From Actinoallomurus liliacearum (GTDB lineage Bacteria > Actinomycetota > Actinomycetes > Streptosporangiales > Streptosporangiaceae), in the NCBI RefSeq assembly GCF_039542035.1, contig NZ_BAABHJ010000009.1:1-64000 (forward strand): a stretch of DNA of 64,000 nucleotides. The letters run 5' to 3'. Of this stretch, positions 33,582 to 41,087 are shown piece by piece. Each line of letters opens with the position of its first letter. Positions within the stretch are counted from its first letter, which is position 1. Made by a program: the position numbers and the translations under genes. The notes under the pieces are model-generated. The model was not told where the DNA came from. It saw nothing but the letters and a program-made list of their open reading frames with translations, and did not search any database.

Positions 33582-34354
33582 CGTTCCTCCGCCGTTCTGC
33601 GAATGAAATCGATCGACTCGTGCTGTGGCATGGCGAACGACCGCACGGACTCCCAGGCACGCGAAAGGATCGAGACATCCTCCTGAGTGGAGGTCACCAG
33701 TCCGCGCACCGCCGTCTCCAGATACGCCACGTCGCGCCCGTCTACGGTCGCGAGAATGTACGCCCCCAGCGATCGGGGATTCACGTCCGAGCGTACAACT
33801 TGGATCGTGAGATGAGAGCCTGCGGAGTCGGCAAGATGCATTAACTGGCCATGCATGACCTTGGGCCCTCCGCGTCCTCGATATAGCACTGTTTCATCAA
33901 GGACGAAGTGCAGCATCGGAGGCTTCGGAGAATCCCTGGTCAGAAGCTGTTGACGGTCCATCCGTGCGGCCACCGCCGCCTCGTCTCCTCCCAGCAGGAC
34001 GGCGGCGTACTCCTCGGTCTGAAGCAGCCCGGGAATGATCGACAGCTCGACCCAGCGGAGGACGTCCGCTGTCGTCTCGACGTCGCGCCACTCTCGGAAC
34101 CACTGGGGTGTCGGGTCGATGTCGAGTTGCCGGCAGACCTCCAGGAGGACGCCCGCGGGGATGTGCAGTGCCCTCTCGATGGCGGCGACCTGGTCGGCCT
34201 TCGGGAGGAGCCGCCCGGTCTCCAGCGCGCTCACCCATGGCTCGCTGTAGCCGAGGAGCTCGCCCAGCTCCCGCTGGCGGAGTCCGGCGGCGTCGCGGTA
34301 CCGCCGCATCTGGCGCCCGAGAGTGATCAGTGCCGGGCTCGGCATCCTGCCCAT
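33572..34354 (-). CDS. XRE family regulator with DUF5753 (second module)
   Basis: A 260-residue protein. The HTH at about 8-62 contains LGRQMRRYRDAAGLRQRELGELLGYSEPWVSALETG. DUF5753 follows from about 90 (ELSIIPGLLQTEEYAAVLLGGDEAAVAARMDRQQLL). ATG 34354 has AAAGGGGA upstream. Downstream are two DUF397 mini-genes; opposite are two small unknown genes (34496, 34795). A perfect palindrome (34381-34398) just upstream is its likely operator. Sequence and GC content differ enough from the 8.6 kb paralogue to rule out a recent copy. Confidence 0.9.
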   Translation of the reverse strand: MGRMPSPALITLGRQMRRYRDAAGLRQRELGELLGYSEPWVSALETGRLLPKADQVAAIERALHIPAGVLLEVCRQLDIDPTPQWFREWRDVETTADVLRWVELSIIPGLLQTEEYAAVLLGGDEAAVAARMDRQQLLTRDSPKPPMLHFVLDETVLYRGRGGPKVMHGQLMHLADSAGSHLTIQVVRSDVNPRSLGAYILATVDGRDVAYLETAVRGLVTSTQEDVSILSRAWESVRSFAMPQHESIDFIRRTAEERWV

Positions 34355-34380
34355 TTTTGTCCCCTTTCGCCGGACCATAA

Positions 34381-34398
34381 CGCGCAATATCTTGCGCG
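34381..34398. promoter_or_regulatory. XRE operator palindrome
   Basis: CGCGCAA-TATC-TTGCGCG is a perfect 7+7 inverted repeat 27 bases upstream of the XRE start and about 100 bases before the divergent small gene. It is the best candidate for an operator controlling both directions. Confidence 0.65.
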
Positions 34399-34495
34399 GC
34401 CCCCTCGTGGCCTGGCCGTGACAAGCGCTTCAAGGTGTTCCGATCATAAGTGGCCGATGGCGATTCTGGACGCGATTCGAGAAAGGGGAACGCGA

Positions 34496-34798
34496 ATGGA
34501 AGAGCACAAGGCGGAGCAGATATACGCCTACGCGAAGTGGCTGACGCAGGCCTGCCAACTGGCCGGCCTCAACGCGGAACTGTACGGGCACACGGTTCTG
34601 ATCATCGCGGCCGATCACCACCTGTCCGAGCAGGTCACGTGTCGGCCGGACGAGGACGGCGCCCTCCGGTGGTACTGGTCATGGGGCAAGCCGATCTCCC
34701 ATCTCCGTGACGGGAATCGGATCCTCACCGCCGACGAGGTCGACGATCTCGTCACGGCGATCAAGAACGTCGTCTCCATTCAGGTCCGTCGGCGATGA
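34496..34798 (+). CDS. Small hypothetical protein, XRE-linked
   Basis: A 100-residue protein, start ATG 34496 with AAGGGGA upstream. No family recognised. It is soluble, mixed alpha/beta, with YAYAKWLTQACQLAGLNAELYG, VLIIAADHHLSEQVTCR and RWYWSWGKPI. It overlaps the next gene by ATGA and is divergent from the XRE/DUF397 operon. This arrangement (XRE-DUF397 opposite small proteins) recurs in actinomycetes without an assigned function. Confidence 0.75.
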   Translation: MEEHKAEQIYAYAKWLTQACQLAGLNAELYGHTVLIIAADHHLSEQVTCRPDEDGALRWYWSWGKPISHLRDGNRILTADEVDDLVTAIKNVVSIQVRRR

Positions 34799-35154
34799 CG
34801 CCCGAAGAAGAGCTCCTTCGCTCACTGTCCCGGCTACGTACGTCCATCGATTCATTGACCGATCGAACGCCCTCGACGGCCGCCGAGTTGTTGCAACTCG
34901 ACGGACTCATCCGCAAGTATCCGGCCGCCGCCGCCATGAGCCTGAGATTCGCGCAGCGAATACCCGTCGAGCTGCCGGCGCCGCCCGGCTGGTCGGCGGC
35001 CTCGAACCTCAACGGCATCCCGCTGTGGGAGTGGCACGGCGGTCCCGTCCACGTGGCGACCGCCGACCTCGACCAACTGCGTTTCCTCGGCGCGATGCTC
35101 TCTCGATTCGACCGGATGACAGCCGAAGAACTGCACGCGCACCTCGGAGAATGA
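34795..35154 (+). CDS. Small hypothetical protein, coupled to upstream gene
   Basis: A 119-residue protein overlapping the previous stop by ATGA (34795-34798). The N-terminal half is helical (EEELLRSLSRLRTSIDSLTDR); the C-terminal half contains IPLWEWHGGPVHVATADLDQLRFLGAMLSRFDRMTAEELHAHL. No family recognised. Coupled translation with the 100-residue protein suggests a two-component complex. Confidence 0.75.
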   Translation: MTPEEELLRSLSRLRTSIDSLTDRTPSTAAELLQLDGLIRKYPAAAAMSLRFAQRIPVELPAPPGWSAASNLNGIPLWEWHGGPVHVATADLDQLRFLGAMLSRFDRMTAEELHAHLGE

Positions 35155-35299
35155 CCTACACCTGTCCGGTGGATCATGCGCTCGGCGACTTGGGGCCATC
35201 GTCATCGGCGGTACGGCCGCCCGGATCACCGTGGGTAGCGGCCGACCACCCGGGGTAGGTTCGCCGACGAGAGCGATCTGTCCGCGACCGGGGGCGCGC

Positions 35300-36205
35300 A
35301 TGGATTTCGGGCTCAACCTTCCCTCGTACGGGTCGGGGGCGTCGCCCGAGGCGGTGGTCCGGGTGGCGGAGCAGGCCGAGCGGATCGGGCTGGGCGCGGT
35401 CTGGACGTTCGAGCGGCTGCTGCGCCCCGTGGAGCCGGTCTCGTACGGCGGGTTCGCACCGCCGGCGCCGCTGCCCGAGGCGTACGCCACGGTCTACGAC
35501 CCGCTGGAGACGCTGAGCTTCGTCGCGGCGCGGACGAGCCGGATCCGGCTGGGCACCAGCGTGATCGCCGCCCCGTTGCATCCGCCGGTCGTGCTGGCGC
35601 GGCGGCTGGCGACCCTGGACGTGCTGAGCGGCGGGCGGCTGGTCGTCGGTCTCGGGCAGGGGTGGATGGCGCACGAGTTCGCGGTGGCCGGTGTGCCGCG
35701 GGAGCGGCGCGGCGCGCGGTTCGCGGAGCACCTCGTGGCGATGCGGGCGGTGTGGGGACCGGACCCCGTACGGTTCGAGGGAGAGTTCTACGAGATCCCC
35801 GAGTCGCAGATCGGTCCGAAGCCCGTGCGGCCGGGCGGACCGGCGCTCCTCGCCGGTGCCGTCGCCCGAGCCGCGGTCGAACGCGCCGCGCGGCTGGGGC
35901 TCGGGCTCAATCCGGTGGTCATGGCGTGGGAGCAGCTCGAGGAGACGGTGTCGGTGTTCCGGCGGGCGGCGGAGCGTGCCGGGCGGGACCCGGAGTCCCT
36001 GCCCATCGTCGTCCGGGTCAACGGCTCCATCACCGCGAAGCCGCGCGCGGGGCGGACGCCGCTGACCGGGTCGGTGGAGCAGGTGCTCGACGACCTCCCG
36101 CGCGTACGGGCGCTGGGCGCCGCGCACGTGCTGTGGGCGATGCGGACGCCTCCGGACGAGCAGCTCGCGGTGCTGGAGCAGCTGACGGCCCGGGCGCCGA
36201 CGTGA
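35300..36205 (+). CDS. LLM class F420-dependent oxidoreductase
   Basis: A 301-residue luciferase-like monooxygenase fold protein: MDFGLNLPSYGSGASPEAVVRVAEQAERIGLGAVWTFER, ARTSRIRLGTSVIAAPLHPPVVLARRLATLDVLSGGRLVVGLGQGW, and YEIPESQIGPKPVRPGGP. This is the pattern of actinomycete F420-dependent oxidoreductases. ATG 35300 is the first residue of the family domain. It is monocistronic, converging with the MetE-like gene 23 bases on. Substrate unknown. Confidence 0.9.
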   Translation: MDFGLNLPSYGSGASPEAVVRVAEQAERIGLGAVWTFERLLRPVEPVSYGGFAPPAPLPEAYATVYDPLETLSFVAARTSRIRLGTSVIAAPLHPPVVLARRLATLDVLSGGRLVVGLGQGWMAHEFAVAGVPRERRGARFAEHLVAMRAVWGPDPVRFEGEFYEIPESQIGPKPVRPGGPALLAGAVARAAVERAARLGLGLNPVVMAWEQLEETVSVFRRAAERAGRDPESLPIVVRVNGSITAKPRAGRTPLTGSVEQVLDDLPRVRALGAAHVLWAMRTPPDEQLAVLEQLTARAPT

Positions 36206-36228
36206 GGACCGGCGCCCGGACCTCGGCG

Positions 36229-37281
36229 TCAACGCCGGCCGGCGCCGACCGCGACGGCCATCGCCTCGACCGCCCGCGCGGCCTGTTCGACGGTGTGGCG
36301 GCCCAGACCGCAGGCCGTGGCGACCGCGTACGCCTCGCGGCCGGCGGCGGCCTCGATCAGCCGCAGGCTCTCGGCGCTACCCTCCGGATCGGTCGCGGCG
36401 GCGATGCCGGCGATGATCCGCCACTCCGGGTCGAGCCGCCGCAGCGGCCGGTAGAACTCCTCGGTGCGCGGCGAGGGATGCGCGCCGTACGCCGCGGGGA
36501 TGTGCACCGGCGGCAGTGGCCGGCCGGCGCGGCGCAGGGCGGGGGCCAGGAAGTTGAGGTACTTCACGGCCGGGCCGAGGTCGCGCGGCGCGACGAGCTC
36601 GGTGTTCGCCAGGTTGCCGTAGCACAGGTGCAGGATCACGTCCGCGTCGGCGGGGAGGCGGCCGAGCAGGCCGGCGACCTGGCGGGCGAGCAGGCGCGCG
36701 GCGAAGGACCGGCCGCCGGGCAGCCGTTTCGCCATGTCCATACCGACCAGGACGGAGGGCGTCTCCAGTTGCCAGACGACGTCCTGGCCCGTCACCGCGT
36801 TGAACGCGGTCACCTCGTCGACGACCGCCTGGGTGAACACCGAGAGGTACCGCAGGGACAGCCACGGCCGGCCCTCGAACACGAAGATCGCCAGGTCGAG
36901 CGGATTGGGCAGACTGAGCTGCAGGCGGACGTCGGCGAGTTCGGGGCGTTCGGCGCGCAGCGCGCGGAACTCCTCCAGCATCTCGCGCAGCGCGTCCTCC
37001 CGGGCCATCGCCACGTCCGCGGGCTGGAGCTTGTGGCCGCGCCGGACGCCGTACCGGCGCATGTCCTTGTAACCGGTGTACTCGCCGGGCCGGTCGACCT
37101 CGAACGCCGGACGCTCGGCGAGGGTGCGCAGGTAGGCGACGATCCAGTTGGGGTCGAGGTCGCAGGGCAGCGTGGTCAGCCGGTGATCGCCGACCTGACG
37201 AGTGATCCACTCCATGGCCTCGCGAGGGGTGCCGCACACGTCCGGCGGCAGACTTCCAACAAAGTGCATGTGACGCGACAT
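36229..37281 (-). CDS. MetE C-terminal-like / cobalamin-independent methionine synthase family protein
   Basis: A 350-residue single-barrel protein related to the C-terminal half of MetE and to short MetE-like enzymes. It has FVGSLPPDV at the start, a Zn-site H-x-C in ILHLCYGN, and a third cysteine in TACGLGRHT. Full MetE is about 750 residues, so this is a core or alternative methyltransferase using another methyl donor. ATG 37281 gives 350 residues; ATG 37269 is a credible alternative, since a palindrome overlaps this region. It is divergent from an HxlR regulator, which suggests a regulated detoxification or catabolic role. Confidence 0.75.
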   Translation of the reverse strand: MSRHMHFVGSLPPDVCGTPREAMEWITRQVGDHRLTTLPCDLDPNWIVAYLRTLAERPAFEVDRPGEYTGYKDMRRYGVRRGHKLQPADVAMAREDALREMLEEFRALRAERPELADVRLQLSLPNPLDLAIFVFEGRPWLSLRYLSVFTQAVVDEVTAFNAVTGQDVVWQLETPSVLVGMDMAKRLPGGRSFAARLLARQVAGLLGRLPADADVILHLCYGNLANTELVAPRDLGPAVKYLNFLAPALRRAGRPLPPVHIPAAYGAHPSPRTEEFYRPLRRLDPEWRIIAGIAAATDPEGSAESLRLIEAAAGREAYAVATACGLGRHTVEQAARAVEAMAVAVGAGRR

Positions 37282-37290
37282 AGCGTCACA
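37269..37290. promoter_or_regulatory. Palindrome overlapping MetE-like start
   Basis: TGTGACGC (37269-37276) and GCGTCACA (37283-37290) form a perfect 8+8 inverted repeat with a 6-base spacer. It spans the start codon of the MetE-like gene, about 115 bases from the divergent HxlR gene. It is a candidate HxlR operator acting by steric block. Confidence 0.55.
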
Positions 37291-37363
37291 TTTACCTCCA
37301 AGATCACTTCTTGGCAATTACCGGCCATGACCGGATCGTGACACTAAGGCGCATTAGGTGAGC

Positions 37364-37395
37364 GTTCCCTCAGGGAACTCGGTTAGGGTCGTCCT
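37364..37395 (+). promoter_or_regulatory. HxlR promoter (leaderless) with palindrome
   Basis: GTTCCC-TCA-GGGAAC (37364-37378) precedes TAGGGT (37384-37389), which is exactly 6 bases before GTG 37396. This is the spacing expected for a leaderless transcript, with a possible autoregulatory palindrome in the minus-35 region. Confidence 0.55.
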
Positions 37396-37926
37396 GTGAC
37401 CCGGATCCGGCTCTCCGATATGGCCTGCTCCATCGCACGCGCCACCGACCTGTTCGGTGACGCGTGGACCGCGCTGATCATGCGCGACGTCATCACCGGC
37501 GTAACCCGTTTCGAGGACCTCACGAACGACCTCGGCATCTCCCGCAAAATCCTGGCCGCCCGGCTGACCCGTCTCGTCGAGGAGGGAGTCCTCGTCCGCG
37601 AGCGCTACCAGGACCACCCGCCGCGCGACGACTACCGTGCGACGCAGAAGGGCGAGGAGCTGTACCCCGTGCTGCTCGCCCTGATGAACTGGGGCGACCG
37701 CTGGTACGCCGGTCCGACCGGGCCGCCCGCCCGCATCCGCCACCTCGACTGCGGCCAGGACACCCACGCGGTGACCGCCTGCGCGCACTGCGGCGGGCCG
37801 CTCACGGTGCACAACACGACGCAGCTTCCCGGACCGGGTGAGTGCGTCGGCCCCGGCACGCGGGTCATCGGCCCGCTCATCGCCGGCCGGGAGGCCGACG
37901 ACGCCGTCAGCCCGCAGCCGGAGTGA
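37396..37926 (+). CDS. HxlR family transcriptional regulator
   Basis: A 176-residue winged-helix regulator with the HxlR signature CSIARATDLFGDAWTALIMRDVITGVTRFEDLTNDLGISRKILAARLTRLVEEGVL. It has a C-terminal extension containing a possible zinc knuckle (LDCGQD...VTACAHCGG). The start is GTG 37396, probably leaderless. It is divergent from the MetE-like gene and probably controls it. Its 3' end overlaps the convergent lipoprotein gene by 20 bases. Confidence 0.92.
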   Translation: MTRIRLSDMACSIARATDLFGDAWTALIMRDVITGVTRFEDLTNDLGISRKILAARLTRLVEEGVLVRERYQDHPPRDDYRATQKGEELYPVLLALMNWGDRWYAGPTGPPARIRHLDCGQDTHAVTACAHCGGPLTVHNTTQLPGPGECVGPGTRVIGPLIAGREADDAVSPQPE

Positions 37927-38368
37927 CCGGGCCGGGGGCCGGCGGCTGTGGCGTCGGCGCGAGCTGAAGGCCGCCGGATCTCGACGCCACGAGCGTCGCC
38001 GTGTACGCGTCTTCGCAGGGGCCCGGGTGGGACGGATCTCGCCTGACGCGGACCCGGCGGGCGCCGGCGAAGATGAGGCGGTTCCCGGTGCGGTAGACGC
38101 GCAGTGCGACGGGCACGGTGACGGGTCTCGTCAGGTCCGGGGCCGCCACGACCACCCTCAGGTCGCCGGTCACGGGCAGGTCGAAGGACGTCCGGCACCT
38201 CTTGTCGACGCACGCCCACACGCTCACCGTGCCGCCGGTCCCCGCCGGCAGATCCGCCTTGACGATGAAGACGACGGTCGAGGGGCGGAGGATCGCGGCG
38301 CAGTTCGTGCCCGTGCCGCAGCCGGTCGCCGCGAGCATGAGGCACCAGACGAGCGTCGTGAGCCGCAT
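37907..38368 (-). CDS. Putative lipoprotein of unknown function
   Basis: A 153-residue exported protein with signal MRLTTLVWCLMLA and lipobox AATGC. Four more cysteines follow (NCAA, WACVDKRC, GPCEDA), giving likely disulfides, in a beta-rich domain with KADLPAGTGGTVSVWAC and VRVRRDPSHPGPC, then a Pro-rich tail. No family recognised. It is convergent with HxlR (20-base overlap) and divergent from the FAD oxidoreductase operon, sharing a 137-base upstream region that includes TTCCCG-N5-CGGGAA (38402-38418). Confidence 0.7.
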   Translation of the reverse strand: MRLTTLVWCLMLAATGCGTGTNCAAILRPSTVVFIVKADLPAGTGGTVSVWACVDKRCRTSFDLPVTGDLRVVVAAPDLTRPVTVPVALRVYRTGNRLIFAGARRVRVRRDPSHPGPCEDAYTATLVASRSGGLQLAPTPQPPAPGPVTPAAG

Positions 38369-38505
38369 ACCGGGAGGACGCCCCGCGTGGCGGATCCGGT
38401 TTCCCGATGGCCGGGAACGGACACCGCCGGTCGCCTCTGAAGAAGCTCTGAGATTCGCGAGCCCATCCTTGCCGCGTCCGACCCCTGATCGAACGGCTGA
38501 GGTGC

Positions 38506-40041
38506 GTGGTGAAGGACTACCTGGTGATCGGAGCGGGACCGGCCGGGCTGCAGCTCGGATATCTGCTGGAGCGGGCGGGCCGTGACTATCTCATCCTCGA
38601 GGCCGGGCCGACTCCCGGCCACTTCTTCAGGACGTTCCCCCGGCACCGGACGCTGATCTCGAACAACAAGCGGCACACCGGGTGGACCGACCCGGAGCTG
38701 AACCTGCGGATGGACTGGAACTCGCTGCTGTCCGACGACCCGGAGCTGCTGTTCACCCGGTACAGCGAGCGGTACTTCCCGCCCGCCGACGAGATGGTGC
38801 GCTACCTGAGCGACTTCGCCGAGGCGACGAAGCTGAAGATCGGCTGCGACAGCCGGGTCGTCCACGTCACCCGCGACGACGAGGGCTTCGAGGTGCGGAC
38901 CGAGAGCGGTGACGTGCACCGCGCCCGGCGGGTGGTCGCCGCGACCGGTCCCTCGCAGCCGTACGTCCCGCCGATCCCCGGCATCGAGACCGCCGAGCTC
39001 TACACGGAGGTGTCGGTGGACCCGGCGGACTTCACCGACCAGCGGGTGCTGATCATCGGGAAGGGCAACTCGGCGTTCGAGACCGCGGACAACCTCATCG
39101 AGAAGGCCGCGGTGATCCACGTCGCGGGGCCGAGTTCCGTACGGCTGGCGTGGCAGACGCACTTCGTCGGGCACCTGCGCGCGGTCAACAACAACTTCCT
39201 CGACACGTACCAGCTCAAGGCGCAGAACGCGATCCTCGACGGGAGCGTCAAGAAGATCGAGAAGCGGGACGACGGCTACCTCGTCACCGTTAGCTTCGCC
39301 CGCGCGAACGAGGTCACCAAGGACGTGCCGTACGACCGCGTCATCGTGTGCACCGGCTTCCGCTTCGACGCCTCCATCTTCGATGAGTCGTGCCGGCCGG
39401 AGCTGACGATCCGCGACCGGTTCCCCGCCCTGACGACGGCGTGGGAGTCGGTGAACGTCCCCGGGCTGTACTTCGGCGGGACGATCACCCAGTCCCGGGA
39501 TTTCAAGAAGGGGACGAGCGGGTTCATCCACGGGTTCCGGTACGGCGTGCGCGCCCTGCACCGGATCCTGGAGAGCAGGTACGAAGGCGTGGAGTGGCCG
39601 CAGCGGGACCTGCCCGGCACGCCCGAGGCGCTCGCCGACGCGGTGCTCGAACGGGTCAACCGCACGTCGGCGCTGTGGCAGCAGTTCGGGTTCCTGGCCG
39701 ACGTGATCGCGGTCGACGGCGAGGGCGCGCGGTACCTGGAGGAGATGCCGTTCGACCACGTCGACCTGCCCGACCACTACCGGATCACACTGGACTACGG
39801 GCCGGACCACGACAAGCACGACCCGTTCGACATCTCGGTGCGCCGCATCGCGCAGAGCGACTCTGGCCGGGCGGACGAGGGCCACTACCTCCACCCGATC
39901 GTGCGGCACTACCGGGGCGGAGAGCTCGTCGCCACGCATCACATCACCGAGAACCTCGAGAACGAGTGGAACTCCCCGGACACGCACCGGGAACCGCTGC
40001 GGGCCTTCTTCGCGGCCCAGGCCGCGGCCGTGCCGGCCTGA
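38506..40041 (+). CDS. FAD-dependent oxidoreductase (FOXRED2-like / flavin monooxygenase-like)
   Basis: A 511-residue two-dinucleotide-fold flavoprotein: FAD GxGxxG in LVIGAGPAGLQLGYLL (G9-G14) and an NAD(P) fold near 182 (VLIIGKGNSAFETADNL). Conserved ISNNKRHTGW and LNLRMDWNSLLS stretches resemble FOXRED2-type proteins. A C-terminal region of about 90 residues follows the fold. GTG 38506 starts just before the fold. It is the first gene of a four-gene operon with an alpha-hydroxyacid oxidase, a P450 and an MFS exporter. It could be an N-hydroxylase or Baeyer-Villiger-like oxygenase, or electron donor for the P450; the sequence does not decide. Confidence 0.88.
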   Translation: MVKDYLVIGAGPAGLQLGYLLERAGRDYLILEAGPTPGHFFRTFPRHRTLISNNKRHTGWTDPELNLRMDWNSLLSDDPELLFTRYSERYFPPADEMVRYLSDFAEATKLKIGCDSRVVHVTRDDEGFEVRTESGDVHRARRVVAATGPSQPYVPPIPGIETAELYTEVSVDPADFTDQRVLIIGKGNSAFETADNLIEKAAVIHVAGPSSVRLAWQTHFVGHLRAVNNNFLDTYQLKAQNAILDGSVKKIEKRDDGYLVTVSFARANEVTKDVPYDRVIVCTGFRFDASIFDESCRPELTIRDRFPALTTAWESVNVPGLYFGGTITQSRDFKKGTSGFIHGFRYGVRALHRILESRYEGVEWPQRDLPGTPEALADAVLERVNRTSALWQQFGFLADVIAVDGEGARYLEEMPFDHVDLPDHYRITLDYGPDHDKHDPFDISVRRIAQSDSGRADEGHYLHPIVRHYRGGELVATHHITENLENEWNSPDTHREPLRAFFAAQAAAVPA

Positions 40042-40052
40042 GGGAGGACCCG

Positions 40053-41087
40053 GTGCGGACCCTGCGCGAGTACGAGGCGGTGGCGCGCGAGCGTCTCGAC
40101 CCCGTGCACTACGACTACTTCGCGGGCGGCGCGGGCGACGAGGTCACCCTGCGGGCGAACGAGGAGGCGCTGGCCCGCCTGGCGCTCGTCCCCCGCGTCC
40201 TGCGCGGCGGCGCGCGGCGGGAGCTCGGCGTGACCCTGCTCGGCACGGCCGCGTCGATGCCGGTGCTGGTGGCGCCGACGGCCTTCCACCGCCTCGCCGC
40301 TCCCGACGGCGAGCGCGCCACGGTGCGGGCGGTGGCCGCCGCCGACACGATCATGATCGTGAGCATGGCCTCGACCGTGGCGGTGGAGGCCATCGCGGCC
40401 GAGGCGCCAGGCGCGAAGCTGTGGTTCCAGCTCTACATCCAGCCCGACCTCGGCTTCACGGAGGCGATCGTCCGGCGGGCGGAGGCGGCGGGCTGCGGGG
40501 CCCTCGTCGTGACCGTCGACTCCCCCGCCCTGGGGCGGCGCGAACGCGACGACCGCAACGGCTTCCACGACCTGCCGGACGGCCTGTACTGCGAGAACCT
40601 CCGGTTCGGCGACTCCCCCGGCCACGTCCGGCAGATCGCGATGTCACCGGAGATCTCCTGGGACCACGTCGCGTGGCTGCGGGACGTCACCGACCTGCCG
40701 GTCGTGCTCAAGGGCGTCCTGCACCCCGAAGACGCCCGGCTCGCCGCCGACGCCGGCGTCGCCGGGCTCATGGTGTCCAACCACGGCGGCCGCCAGCTCG
40801 ACACGGTGCCCGCCACGATCGACGTCCTCCCGGACGTCGTGGCCGCCGCGGGCGGCCTGCCCGTGCTGATGGACGGCGGGATCCGGCGCGGCACCGACGT
40901 GCTGAAGGCCATCGCCCTCGGCGCGAGCGCGGTGGCGATCGGCCGCCCGGTCGTCTGGGGCCTGGCCGCCGAGGGCGAGCAGGGCGTCAAGGGCGTGCTG
41001 GAGCGGGTCCGCGACGAGGTCGACCACGCCCTCGTCCAGTGCGGGTGCGCGTCGGTCCGTGACCTCGACCGGACGTTCGTCCGATGA
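40053..41087 (+). CDS. FMN-dependent alpha-hydroxyacid oxidase
   Basis: A 344-residue member of the glycolate/lactate/mandelate oxidase family. It begins with LREYEAVARERLDPVHYDYFAGGAGDE (Y22), has APTAFHRLAAPDGE and VTVDSPALGRRERDDRNGF, and the catalytic H244 and Arg in SNHGGRQLD, then MDGGIRRGTDVLKAIALGA. It oxidises an alpha-hydroxy acid to the keto acid using O2. GTG 40053 has AGGGAGGA upstream, 11 bases after the FAD gene. The stop overlaps the P450 start (ATGA). In biosynthetic clusters such enzymes make aryl-glyoxylates (Hmo type); whether that applies here is open. Confidence 0.9.
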   Translation: MRTLREYEAVARERLDPVHYDYFAGGAGDEVTLRANEEALARLALVPRVLRGGARRELGVTLLGTAASMPVLVAPTAFHRLAAPDGERATVRAVAAADTIMIVSMASTVAVEAIAAEAPGAKLWFQLYIQPDLGFTEAIVRRAEAAGCGALVVTVDSPALGRRERDDRNGFHDLPDGLYCENLRFGDSPGHVRQIAMSPEISWDHVAWLRDVTDLPVVLKGVLHPEDARLAADAGVAGLMVSNHGGRQLDTVPATIDVLPDVVAAAGGLPVLMDGGIRRGTDVLKAIALGASAVAIGRPVVWGLAAEGEQGVKGVLERVRDEVDHALVQCGCASVRDLDRTFVR

